A stretch of 64,000 nt of DNA from Chloracidobacterium sp. (GTDB lineage: Bacteria; Acidobacteriota; Blastocatellia; Pyrinomonadales; Pyrinomonadaceae), in the NCBI GenBank assembly GCA_016716305.1, contig JADJWP010000002.1:3036501-3100500 (forward strand), read 5' to 3'. Below the pieces are notes generated by a model. It searched no databases. It was given only the letters and a program-made list of their open reading frames with translations, and was not told the DNA's origin. The translations under genes and the position numbers were made by a program. Positions 35,801 through 43,192 of this stretch are shown here, piece after piece. Numbering within the stretch: the first letter of the stretch is position 1; the number at the start of each line of letters is the position of its first letter.

Positions 35801-37086
35801 AGCGAGGTTTGCAGATCGAAGTCTTGCCCGGCATAATTTACGGCCTCCGTTTCACTTTTCGGCGGCGTAATGTCGCTCGTCAGAAGATGGATCGATTTTT
35901 CTACACCAATCACCAGGGTGTCGACCGAGCGGGCCGAAACGCGTGCAGACAGTAACCTTGGCGTTTCTGTGCCCGAAAAGTACTCTGGCAGGGAAACCGA
36001 CGATTGTACGTCCCATTCGGACAACGCTGTCCCGCGCTTCTCTAAGAGATGAACTTTTCCGTCGTTCGAAAGAAGAGCGATCTCGTGTCGAAATGATTCG
36101 CTCTTGATGAATTCGCCGACTGCGACTGCTTCGATCCGAAAATCGAAGGTCCGGCGGGACAGAGTTACGGCCTCTGCCGAATTTCCGGTGCCGTCGAACA
36201 ACAATTTTCTGTCGCGTCCTTGCAGAACGGCGAGTTCGCTGCCCGCCGCCACGACCAGATCATAATGCGCATCACCTTCGATCGAACCGATCGTCAGCGA
36301 AGTTATCGGCGCGTCGAATTCGTAAACCTCCGGCTTAGCCTTCATCACCCCGTAGGGATCTTCAAAGATCAACAACTGCGATCCTTGCCCGGTTCGAATG
36401 CCGACGATCAGATCGTTCGTTCCGTCGCGACGATTAAGGTCGTCCGCCAGGAACGCCGTCACATTTCCATTCAGCTCAAGAGTTTTGACGAGGACAAGAT
36501 CGCCTTTGCCATTGCCTCTAAGAAAACGAACGGAACTACTGTCCCGTGCGGCAACCGCAATGTCGAAATGACCGTCAGCGTCAAAGTCGCCCGCAGCGAT
36601 AAAGTCCGGCACGAGGCTATTCGTCGAAAAGACCCGTGCCGGTCCGAGGAAGGACGCACTGGTGAATACGCCCTTCGCAAGACGATCTTGTGCTTCGGCG
36701 GTGTTCGGAAAGACCGAATCGACATTTCCCCGAAGTAGCGAAATGGCACCGGTCGAGCCGATCTTGCTGCCCGTCACCAGGTCCGGCATTCCATCTTCAT
36801 CAAAATCAGCGGTGGCTGCCGACAGCGACCGAGCATTGCCGCTATCGATCCCTGCGATCAGTTCCCGCGGTCCGTCAATGGCGACCTTGATCTCTTTGCC
36901 ATCGCCAAGGTTTATCCATGGGTTTCCGCGTTGCGATGCGAAAATGTGAATATTGTCGCTCCAACTAGCAGTCGGAACAGAACGGACTTCAGTAGCGTGC
37001 GACGTGGTACCCCGAAAGAAATAGGACCCGCTCAGCGCAATCACCAGAAGTAAGGGAAGCGTCAAAAACCTGCTGTTTTTCTCCAT
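32899..37086 (-). CDS. giant secreted protein: FG-GAP repeats, beta-helix, FG-GAP repeats
   Basis: 1395 residues from the ATG at 37086. A leader with a hydrophobic core (FLTLPLLLVIALSGSYFF) directs export. About 50-460: FG-GAP-like strands with calcium-type loops (ADFDEDGMPDLVTG, GDFDADGHFDIAVA). About 490-1090: a right-handed parallel beta-helix introduced by CSLRAAVEQANFSG, with many rungs such as NIFEGNRVGTNADGTAAAG and NVISGTTGDAIFG. About 1120-1395: six repeats of some 45-50 residues, each with FRPS..WWF/WFILRS and D-x-D-G-D loops (DYTGDGVSDLAFWRPG, DFDGDGKFDSAVFRPS). The layout suggests a surface or matrix carbohydrate-binding adhesin. No anchor or protease motif is seen. It is transcribed away from the winged-helix regulator, sharing a 124-bp upstream region. 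Confidence 0.88.
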   Translation of the reverse strand: MEKNSRFLTLPLLLVIALSGSYFFRGTTSHATEVRSVPTASWSDNIHIFASQRGNPWINLGDGKEIKVAIDGPRELIAGIDSGNARSLSAATADFDEDGMPDLVTGSKIGSTGAISLLRGNVDSVFPNTAEAQDRLAKGVFTSASFLGPARVFSTNSLVPDFIAAGDFDADGHFDIAVAARDSSSVRFLRGNGKGDLVLVKTLELNGNVTAFLADDLNRRDGTNDLIVGIRTGQGSQLLIFEDPYGVMKAKPEVYEFDAPITSLTIGSIEGDAHYDLVVAAGSELAVLQGRDRKLLFDGTGNSAEAVTLSRRTFDFRIEAVAVGEFIKSESFRHEIALLSNDGKVHLLEKRGTALSEWDVQSSVSLPEYFSGTETPRLLSARVSARSVDTLVIGVEKSIHLLTSDITPPKSETEAVNYAGQDFDLQTSLDSTGKITAILPMRLNIDALSDLVVMKDNSVAPTVVQTAPMASLIVDSTSLAPDEDLSNNVCCTVPLNMGACPVGACSLRAAVEQANFSGGAQQINFNIQIAGVPTIPGGTYSLSPPTVINAASQPGGLVQITGTNDQPANIFTGSQTDNCVFRGLVINGVGGNYYMNPQGRNNIFEGNRVGTNADGTAAAGSPVNNTGGIAAQGANLVGGTAPAARNIISTGTGLGVAAYGPFNGNPLLVQGNFIGTDITGTVALGNFGSGVSIQGENLTIGGTTAGAGNVISGTTGDAIFGASGIRGTGGDGGVLAKLIQGNRIGTNAAGTAALPNARFGIDGSTGVPFDTIGGVNPAARNIISGNGIHGIETGTTGASSLTPLIAGNFVGTNAAGSGAIPNGGFGIFFGGSIAALLTSNVVSGNTGGGILYCSNTVGSSDTIAQNLIGTDAGGNNPLGNGGVGLSTSCGGAVGNGRIIGNTIAANGSHGILIDGGYNLDLQDNFIGTNVNGSLNLGNGGDGIRFVTAFSQNDVTFNRITRNAGNGVNLATSDIFSVENFVAHNRIWDNNGLGIDLGDDGVTPNDACDPENGTNHLQNYPVIASAIRRGNNIRVTGTFNSAVGPDYRLRFYGNETADPSGFGEGERSLGEINVAVPVGCQMNFTATVPIIPSSARCVSATATDTDGNTSEFSRCVRIRSVANSFDNDGQADVSIFRPSSGEWWFMRSVDGVVNAASFGTSTDRITPGDYTGDGVSDLAFWRPGNGIWFILRSEDSTFYSFPFGANGDIPAPGDFDGDGKFDSAVFRPSIGTWFILRSGDLQTAIVPFGITQDKPVVADYDGDGLDDVAIFRPNVAEWWHRRSSDGQVLAAQFGSSTDSPVQGDYTGDGKADIAFWRPSTGFWFVLRSEDGSFFAFPWGSNGDIPAPSDYDGDAVVDPAVFRPSTATWFINRSTDGVAILNFGTAGDKPVPSAYIP

Positions 37087-37154
37087 TACCTTGCACCTCA
37101 AATTTTAGGATTCAAGCCGATCAACTTGTTGGTCGAGATTAGGCTTAACACATC

Positions 37155-37198
37155 TCAAAAATCCTCAAAATTCATATCAAAAATTATCAAAATTGATG
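37155..37198. promoter_or_regulatory. tandem 22-bp repeat, candidate operator
   Basis: Two adjacent 22-bp copies (37155-37176 and 37177-37198) differ at only four positions. Each contains two TCAAAA half-sites 10 bp apart, so TCAAAA begins at 37155, 37165, 37177 and 37187. This helical phasing in direct repeat is how OmpR/PhoB-type winged-helix proteins bind DNA. The block ends 12 bp before the start of a winged-helix regulator and lies 69 bp from the start of the divergent giant gene. Confidence 0.6.
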
Positions 37199-37210
37199 TA
37201 ACATCAACGG

Positions 37211-38551
37211 ATGCCTGCAAATAGCGCTACCGGGATCTACGAGTTTGAGGAGTTTAGGCTCGACACGGTCAACCACCGGCTTTACAGCCGCGCCGACGGC
37301 GGCCCCGTCGAACTTTATCCGAAGGCCATCGAATTGCTCGTCTATTTGGTGCGCAATAATTCTCGCGTGATCTCAAAGGAGGAACTGCTCGAATCGCTTT
37401 GGCGCGGAGCAGCCGTCGAGGATGCAAATTTGCCGCAGACCGTGTTTGTGCTGAGAAAAGCTCTTGGCGAGAGCCGATCAGATCCGCGATTTGTACTTAC
37501 CTATCCGAAGCGGGGTTATCGGTTCATTGCTCCGGTGCGGGAACTTGACCGATCGGAGATCGTCGACGTCCAGCATCGCCACCGTGTCGAACGACGCGGG
37601 ACCATAAACGATGAGGCTTACAGGGCATACGTCCAAGGACGCTTTTTCTGGAACAAGCGCACAAGCGTTGGGTTGAAGAAAGCGGTCGAGCATTTTGAAC
37701 AGGCGATCGAGAATGATCCGGGATTTGCAGATGCGTACGAGGGCCTGGCCGAATCTTACCAACTGTTATCCGAATATTATTCGTCGATCGTGCCAAAAAA
37801 AGTCCGAGGCCGAGACCGACGCAGCGAGATAGATTCCCAACTCGCCGATGCCCATGCATCGCTCGGATATGCACAGGCGTTTTACGACTGGGACTGGGGA
37901 GCAGCTGACGTGTCTTTCAAAAAAGCCCTCGAGGTTGACCCGAATAACATTTCGGCCCTCCAATGGTACGGCGAGTATCTATGCGTGATGGGCCGGTTCG
38001 AGGAGGCTCTGGCGGTGCTCGACCGTGCGGCCGAGATCAGGCCAGACTCACCGGAGCTAATGACCATCAAAGCGGTCTTGTTTTACCTCCGCGGTGACGC
38101 GGACATGCTCGTAAAACAGGCGCGTTCGATAGTCGCAGCAGACCCGGATCACGCTTACGGTTATTTCTACTTGGGTTTTGGCTACGAGTTAAAAGGTCAA
38201 TACAAAAAAGCGGTCGATAATTTCGTTAAAGCTGCTGTAAAGTTCGGCGAACCCCAGGAATGCGCTGACGAACTGCTTGATGCGTTCACGCGAAACGGCA
38301 TGGACGGCTTGTGGGCCATGAGGCTCGAGCAATATGAGACCAGGCCACATTTGAGGGACTATCCTGCCTACCTAAAATCACTTGTGCCGGCGCGACTCGG
38401 CGACGCCGACTCATCATTCGCCCATCTTGAACGAGCTTACCAACAACGCGACCGGGGCATCATTTACGCGCGTTTTGAGCCTTTTCTGGAGCCGATCCGC
38501 CATGATCCGAGGTTTGGCGATCTGATCCGCCGGATCGGGTTCGATGGCTGA
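37211..38551 (+). CDS. winged-helix (OmpR/CadC-type) regulator with TPR repeats
   Basis: 446 residues. The N-terminal 105 residues are a Trans_reg_C DNA-binding domain: FEEFRLDTVNHRLY, PKAIELLVYLVRNNSRVISK, LPQTVFVLRKALGE and the wing TYPKRGYRFIAPV. From about 135 to the end are TPR repeats (HFEQAIENDPGFADAYEGLA, LADAHASLGYAQAF, KALEVDPNNISALQWYGEYL, YYKKAVDNFVKAA-like). There is no membrane helix, unlike the second regulator of this kind at 54113. Around 37790-37850 the reading frame looks locally shifted (see findings). It likely controls itself and the divergent giant gene through the 22-bp repeats. Its last 92 bp overlap the end of the convergent NDH-2 gene. Confidence 0.88.
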   Translation: MPANSATGIYEFEEFRLDTVNHRLYSRADGGPVELYPKAIELLVYLVRNNSRVISKEELLESLWRGAAVEDANLPQTVFVLRKALGESRSDPRFVLTYPKRGYRFIAPVRELDRSEIVDVQHRHRVERRGTINDEAYRAYVQGRFFWNKRTSVGLKKAVEHFEQAIENDPGFADAYEGLAESYQLLSEYYSSIVPKKVRGRDRRSEIDSQLADAHASLGYAQAFYDWDWGAADVSFKKALEVDPNNISALQWYGEYLCVMGRFEEALAVLDRAAEIRPDSPELMTIKAVLFYLRGDADMLVKQARSIVAADPDHAYGYFYLGFGYELKGQYKKAVDNFVKAAVKFGEPQECADELLDAFTRNGMDGLWAMRLEQYETRPHLRDYPAYLKSLVPARLGDADSSFAHLERAYQQRDRGIIYARFEPFLEPIRHDPRFGDLIRRIGFDG

Positions 38552-39860
38552 AACGATCGATCACCTTGACAGCTTCGGGGCCCTCCAGAAAGAGAAGTGC
38601 GTCTCGGAGTTCGTGAGCGTCACCGGTTATCAGCCGGGCGCTTCGTTCACGTGTGAGATACGCCCAGAACCACGATGCCAGTACCACCAACCGATTACGA
38701 AAACCGATCAAAAAGAAGACGTGAAGGAAAAGCCAGAAGAGCCACGCGACAAGGCCGGTCGTTTTGATGCCCGCAACATCGGCGATCGCTTTGCTGCGGC
38801 CGATCGTCGCCATTGTTCCTTTATCGACGTATTCGAAATCGGTACGGGGCCTTTCATCGATATCAGCAAGGATGTTCTTAGCGGCGTGCGTCCCCATCTG
38901 CATCGCCGCCGGGCTGACCCCGGGAACGGGCTCTCCGCTCCGCTGCATAAGCGAAGCCATGTCGCCGATCACGAAGATGTACTTTGCGGATCCGAGGCTA
39001 AGGTCATTTTCGATCTTCACCCGACCTGCCTTGTCTGTTTCGACGCCGAGCTGTTTGCCGAGCGGCGAAGCGGCAACACCGGTCGCCCACAGAACTACCT
39101 CGCAGTCGATGCATTTCTCGCCGACCTTAACGCGACCAGGCTCGATATGGGTGACAAAACTGTTCAAGTTTACCTCGACGCCAAGGTCCTCAAGCTGAGT
39201 CTTGGCGCTTTCGGAAAGTTCGCTCGCAAAGCTGCCGAGCACGCGGTCGGACCCTTCGAAAAGCATCACTCGCGCTTTCGTCGTATCAATTGCTTTAAAG
39301 TCATTCTTAAGAGCCTGGCGGGCGATATCCGCAATCGCACCGGCGAGTTCTACGCCCGTTGGGCCGCCGCCTACGACGACGAAATTGAGCGGGTCGTGTT
39401 CGCCGGTTAGCGCGGCCTTTCGCTCGGCGAGTTCGAAGGCAAGGAAGATCCGCCGCCTTATCTCGACAGCATCTTCGATCGTCTTCAATCCCGGTGCAAG
39501 TGTTTCCCAATCGTCGTGCCCGAAATAAGCGTGCCGGGCTCCGGCAGCGACAATGAGGTAATCGAAGCCGACCGTCGTGCCGTCATCGAGAGTCACTGAT
39601 CTTTCAGCAATACTGAATCCCGTGACCTCACCAAGAATGACCTCGATATTGTCGGCTTTGTTTAAGATCCGTCGGATAGGATATGCGATCTCGCCAGGCG
39701 ACAGAACTGCGGTTGCTACCTGATATAGAAGCGGCTGAAATACGTGATGGTTCTTTCGGTCGATCAAAATTACGTCGACGGGCCGATTCGCCAGAGCCTT
39801 GGCTGCCCAAAGGCCCCCAAATCCACCGCCGATGATGATCACTTTTGGCTTTGTCCCCAT
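38460..39860 (-). CDS. ndh: type II NADH dehydrogenase (NDH-2)
   Basis: 466 residues from the ATG at 39860 (MGTKPKVIIIGGGFGGLWAA). Single-chain flavoenzyme that passes electrons from NADH to quinone without pumping protons, on the inner face of the membrane. FAD site VIIIGGGFGG; HHVFQPLLYQVAT; NAD site FVVVGGGPTGVELAGAIADI; second FAD contact YIFVIGDMAS; C-terminal membrane-binding hydrophobic stretch VAWLFWLFLHVFFLIGF near 370. The final 30 residues are polar (RSGGSDRQTSDHGGSAPEK) and are encoded on the strand opposite the end of the TPR regulator, a 92-bp tail-to-tail overlap. It is probably the last gene of the aroDE-zinc-thiF unit (48-bp gap). Confidence 0.93.
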   Translation of the reverse strand: MGTKPKVIIIGGGFGGLWAAKALANRPVDVILIDRKNHHVFQPLLYQVATAVLSPGEIAYPIRRILNKADNIEVILGEVTGFSIAERSVTLDDGTTVGFDYLIVAAGARHAYFGHDDWETLAPGLKTIEDAVEIRRRIFLAFELAERKAALTGEHDPLNFVVVGGGPTGVELAGAIADIARQALKNDFKAIDTTKARVMLFEGSDRVLGSFASELSESAKTQLEDLGVEVNLNSFVTHIEPGRVKVGEKCIDCEVVLWATGVAASPLGKQLGVETDKAGRVKIENDLSLGSAKYIFVIGDMASLMQRSGEPVPGVSPAAMQMGTHAAKNILADIDERPRTDFEYVDKGTMATIGRSKAIADVAGIKTTGLVAWLFWLFLHVFFLIGFRNRLVVLASWFWAYLTRERSARLITGDAHELRDALLFLEGPEAVKVIDRFSHRTRSGGSDRQTSDHGGSAPEKAQNARK

Positions 39861-39908
39861 ATTATCCAACGCGAAAACCGACAAGAGTTTAGGTCAAATC
39901 CACCGGCA

Positions 39909-40928
39909 TCAGGTTCCGATAAATCGTGAATAAAGCGACCTTGCCTCTGACACATCATCAGTGCCCTTGATGATCGCACGTCCATCGCCAAAGATCGTGA
40001 TCTCCGTTCCGCCCGTGGTGAATCGGACCAAATATTCGTTCTGTTTTACTTCGCCCAGAGGGCCGAGACGCGAAGCTAACCCATCAAGGTCGAATTTTGT
40101 CGGCTGCGGCGGTGCGATCTGGACTGCGTTGCGGCCGCACAGAACGGCAGAAAACTCATGCGATTCGGCGTCGAGAAATTCAAACCGTCTCTGCCGGCAG
40201 CTGGGGCAATCGGGCGTCGGGCCCGCAAGTCTTATCTTGCGCCAGTCGTTCGCCCAAACGTCGATCTGCAAAAGCGATCGATGGAGCGAAGCGTTGTCGC
40301 CGACGAGCAGCTTGATCGCCTCAGCTACCTGAACGGCTGAGATGCTTGCAATGATCGGCATTATCACGCCGGCCGTGTCGCATGTTGGTGAACTTCCGGC
40401 GTCGGGCATTTCCTCAAATATGCATCGCAGGCATGGCGTTATGCCCGGAATGATGGTCATCGTCGTACCGTAACTAGATACGGCGGCGCCGTAGATCCAT
40501 GTCGTCCCGTGCTTTACGCATGCGTCGTTGAGCAAATATCGGACCTGGAAATTGTCGGTGCCGTCCAAAACCAGATCGCAGTCACCGATCAACGATTCGA
40601 TGTTCGAATTATTTACGTCGGCTACGACCGCCTCGATCTCGATCTCCGAATTTATCTCAGCGATGCGATGCTTGGCGGCGACCGCTTTGGGAAGCCGCTC
40701 GAACGCGTCAGCTTCTTTGAAAAGTGTCTGCCGCTGCAGATTGGTAAACTCGACAAAATCCCGATCGACCAACCGGATATTCCCGACGCCCGCGCGCGAG
40801 AGCATTTCAGCATGCGAGGCTCCGAGCGCCCCACAGCCGACGATCAAAACGCGGGCGTTGAGCAGCCTTGCCTGCCCATCACGGCCGATCGGGGGAAACA
40901 ATGTCTGGCGGCTGTATCGCTCGTTCAT
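39909..40928 (-). CDS. ThiF/MoeB/HesA-like E1 adenylyltransferase
   Basis: 339 residues. Activates the C-terminal Gly-Gly of a small ubiquitin-fold sulfur carrier with ATP (ThiS or MoaD type), for thiamine or molybdopterin sulfur transfer. ATP motif VLIVGCGALGASHAEMLSRA near 28, LVDRDFVEFTNLQRQ near 53, LDGTDNFQVRYLLND near 120, and two CxxC zinc pairs (CLRC near 167, CPSC near 243). The last 85 residues (FSAVLCGRNAVQIAPPQPT onward) are an added beta-rich domain instead of a rhodanese domain. The carrier protein is not in the window. It follows the zinc-ribbon gene with a 3-bp gap, hence one operon. Confidence 0.9.
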   Translation of the reverse strand: MNERYSRQTLFPPIGRDGQARLLNARVLIVGCGALGASHAEMLSRAGVGNIRLVDRDFVEFTNLQRQTLFKEADAFERLPKAVAAKHRIAEINSEIEIEAVVADVNNSNIESLIGDCDLVLDGTDNFQVRYLLNDACVKHGTTWIYGAAVSSYGTTMTIIPGITPCLRCIFEEMPDAGSSPTCDTAGVIMPIIASISAVQVAEAIKLLVGDNASLHRSLLQIDVWANDWRKIRLAGPTPDCPSCRQRRFEFLDAESHEFSAVLCGRNAVQIAPPQPTKFDLDGLASRLGPLGEVKQNEYLVRFTTGGTEITIFGDGRAIIKGTDDVSEARSLYSRFIGT

Positions 40929-40931
40929 TTA

Positions 40932-41663
40932 TTAATCGAAAAGCAGTTCAATAAACTTGCCAAGCCTCGAACTTTCGGCAACATCGTCATATTTGGCTAT
41001 ACCGGCGCGCCGCTCGATCAAATCGAGGCGTCTTTTATCATCTTTTAGTTTCATTCGTTCATCCTCGATCGCGATCTTTTCTTTCTCGCGGGCACGTGCC
41101 ATTCCGCCTTGGCGGATGAACGCAATAATTTTCGGCAATTCGTCGGCGTCGAACCAAACGCCGTGCTGCTTGCAGATGTCGATGATCACACCTGAGGATC
41201 GAGCGAAATTGCTTCGGTTCATCAGTTGATCACAATCCGGGCAGGGCACATAGCTAATCGTTGCCGGATGCGAATCAGGGTGAGCATCACTTTTAACGAA
41301 CCCGAGAACGGACGCCTGACTCTCGCGGTCCGCACAAATACTTTCAAATGTATCGATGCCGGACCAAAATCCGCCGCACTTCCCGCAATCACGGATATAG
41401 ACATTGTCGATCTTCAGTGATTGCAACCCTATCCTGCATCTTGGACATACTCCTGTTTCCTTATCATCGACAACCGTCACCTCGCTCGCCTTGGTGCCGC
41501 AGTGTGTACAGTACTTGCTCCCAAGAAACATCGATCCTAGACAGGATGGACATCCGACCGTTTTCAATCGCGAACGGCAAAATTCACACTGTGTGCGGTC
41601 ACTCATAACGGCACCGCCGCAATTTGGGCAATTAAGTGCCTCGGGCTTTTGTGGTTCGTTCAT
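40932..41663 (-). CDS. TFIIB-type zinc-ribbon protein
   Basis: 243 residues with four or more zinc knuckles: CPNCGGAV and CEFC (12-29), CPSC with CTHCG (39-60), CPRCRIGLQSLKIDNVYIRD followed by CGKCGGFWSG (the zf-TFIIB family pattern, about 73-105), and CPDCDQLMNRSNF with CKQHGVWFDADEL (about 140-170). The rest is a charged helix (AREKEKIAIEDERMKLKDDK). Such proteins are widespread but without known role; binding of nucleic acid or protein is likely. It overlaps the aroDE stop by four bases and precedes thiF by three, so expression is tightly linked. Confidence 0.85.
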   Translation of the reverse strand: MNEPQKPEALNCPNCGGAVMSDRTQCEFCRSRLKTVGCPSCLGSMFLGSKYCTHCGTKASEVTVVDDKETGVCPRCRIGLQSLKIDNVYIRDCGKCGGFWSGIDTFESICADRESQASVLGFVKSDAHPDSHPATISYVPCPDCDQLMNRSNFARSSGVIIDICKQHGVWFDADELPKIIAFIRQGGMARAREKEKIAIEDERMKLKDDKRRLDLIERRAGIAKYDDVAESSRLGKFIELLFD

Positions 41664-43168
41664 TTGGATAAGCGCTTTCGGGCCGCAGAAAGCATCACAT
41701 CAAGCGACGGTGTGTGGCCGGTCCACATCTCGAACTGGTGCACCGCCTGACCGATCAGCATATCAAGGCCGCCGAGCGTTTCGCATCCCGACGCTCGAGC
41801 TTCTCTAATGAGCAGCGTCTCTTCAGGATTATAGATCAGGTCGTAAACGAGTTTGACACCCTTCATTTGATCACCTTTTACGATCGCCTCGCTTTCGAAG
41901 CGGCCTTTTGTCCCGACGGGCGTCGCGTTGACCAGGATGTCGGCCTGCAAACTCTGCCGCGTTGCCGGAAGACTGCTTGATCTGCAGCCGAATGCTTCAG
42001 CGAGCTTTTTAGCCTTTGTTTCATCTCGTGCAAAAACCGTAACCTCCGCACCGGCTTCTTTCATGGCGTAAATGCAGGCGCGTGCAGCTCCGCCCGCACC
42101 AAATAGTGCGACCCGTGCGCCTTTGATATCTCCGAACTTCTGAGTCAGAGGCAGAATGAACCCGGGCGCGTCGGTGTTGAATCCGACCAGTTTTTGGCCA
42201 TCTATCCTAACGGTATTGACCGCGCCGATCGCGGTTGCCATGTCGTCGATCTCATCGAGATACGCGATGATCGCCTGCTTGTGGGGATTCGTGACTGAAA
42301 ACCCACGAAAATTCAGATCAAACTCGCGTGTTTCAAGCCGCACCATCCGACGTATGAACTCGGCGACATCTTTGACCTGAAGAGGGACGAAAACACGGTT
42401 CATTCCTGCCGCTCTGAATGCCGGATTGTGAATAAACGGCGACATCGAATAACTCGTATCACCGGCAATAATGCCGTACACCTCAGTATTGCGGTTTAGG
42501 TCCTTGACGCCGAAAACCTCGATCATGTCCTTGGCAGTTATCTGGCCAGGAGCCGTCTCGGAGCCTTCATCGAGAGCCGCATAGGTCATATATGCTCCGT
42601 GAGCAAGCCCGAGTATCCGTGTCCATTTGCCGGCTTCACCCATCGCGATCGGGATGAGGTTCCGGCTCTCGGCTACGGCACGTTCCAGCAGCTTCCACAA
42701 CGGGATCGCGTCGATCGCATCGTCTGCCGTTTGCGCAAGTTTCAACGCGAGGCAATCTATCTTTGACAGCTCGGCATAAAATATTTCGAGATCGGAGCGA
42801 GGCGTGCCGAAATCATGAAGTGAAACGACCGTCACTTTATCAGGACGGTTCTCAGGCCACCGCCAGCTGAATTCCTGATCGAAGATGATGTTCTGTTCCT
42901 TGAACCGTTCGACCGCTGTTTTCCAGAATGCGGTTCGCTCGACCGGATCGATCTCTCGCCGACCTCCCTGGTTCGCCGGACGAAATGTCAAGAGGAATTG
43001 CTTTGCGGTCTGGGGCAACCCGTCGAGGACAATTCCGATCTGTATCGGTTCGAGACAATCAAAGCGTATTTCAATCACATCTGCCAGTTGTTCGGCGGGT
43101 CTGATCTTCTCGAAAAGCTCGGTCGCGGTCTCAGCGCAGATTGAAATGCAGATCTTGCCTTGGTTCAC
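41660..43168 (-). CDS. aroDE: bifunctional 3-dehydroquinate dehydratase / shikimate dehydrogenase
   Basis: 502 residues; shikimate pathway steps 3 and 4 in one chain. Residues 1-220 are a type I dehydroquinase: VVSLHDFGTP (catalytic His), CLALKLAQT (Schiff-base Lys) and IAMGEAGKWTRILGLAHGAY with ETAPGQIT. Residues 230-502 are AroE: GDTSYSMSPFIHNPAF, FSVTNPHKQAIIAYLDEID (catalytic Lys), IGAVNTV, VGFNTDAPGF, NADP loop ALFGAGGAARACIYAM and NATPVGTKG, ending GGLDMLIGQAVHQFEMWTG. All key residues of both halves are present. Such AroD-AroE fusions are known from plants and Chlamydia and are less common in free-living bacteria. It heads the unit with the zinc-ribbon, thiF and ndh genes. Confidence 0.95.
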   Translation of the reverse strand: MNQGKICISICAETATELFEKIRPAEQLADVIEIRFDCLEPIQIGIVLDGLPQTAKQFLLTFRPANQGGRREIDPVERTAFWKTAVERFKEQNIIFDQEFSWRWPENRPDKVTVVSLHDFGTPRSDLEIFYAELSKIDCLALKLAQTADDAIDAIPLWKLLERAVAESRNLIPIAMGEAGKWTRILGLAHGAYMTYAALDEGSETAPGQITAKDMIEVFGVKDLNRNTEVYGIIAGDTSYSMSPFIHNPAFRAAGMNRVFVPLQVKDVAEFIRRMVRLETREFDLNFRGFSVTNPHKQAIIAYLDEIDDMATAIGAVNTVRIDGQKLVGFNTDAPGFILPLTQKFGDIKGARVALFGAGGAARACIYAMKEAGAEVTVFARDETKAKKLAEAFGCRSSSLPATRQSLQADILVNATPVGTKGRFESEAIVKGDQMKGVKLVYDLIYNPEETLLIREARASGCETLGGLDMLIGQAVHQFEMWTGHTPSLDVMLSAARKRLSK

Positions 43169-43192
43169 GGTGATGTGCGGCCGATCAGACGG

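Noticed and set aside
38544..39410. 288-codon plus-strand frame opposite NDH-2
   Set aside because: NDH-2 motifs are clear on the minus strand; the plus-strand chain is Arg/His-rich without any recognisable motif.
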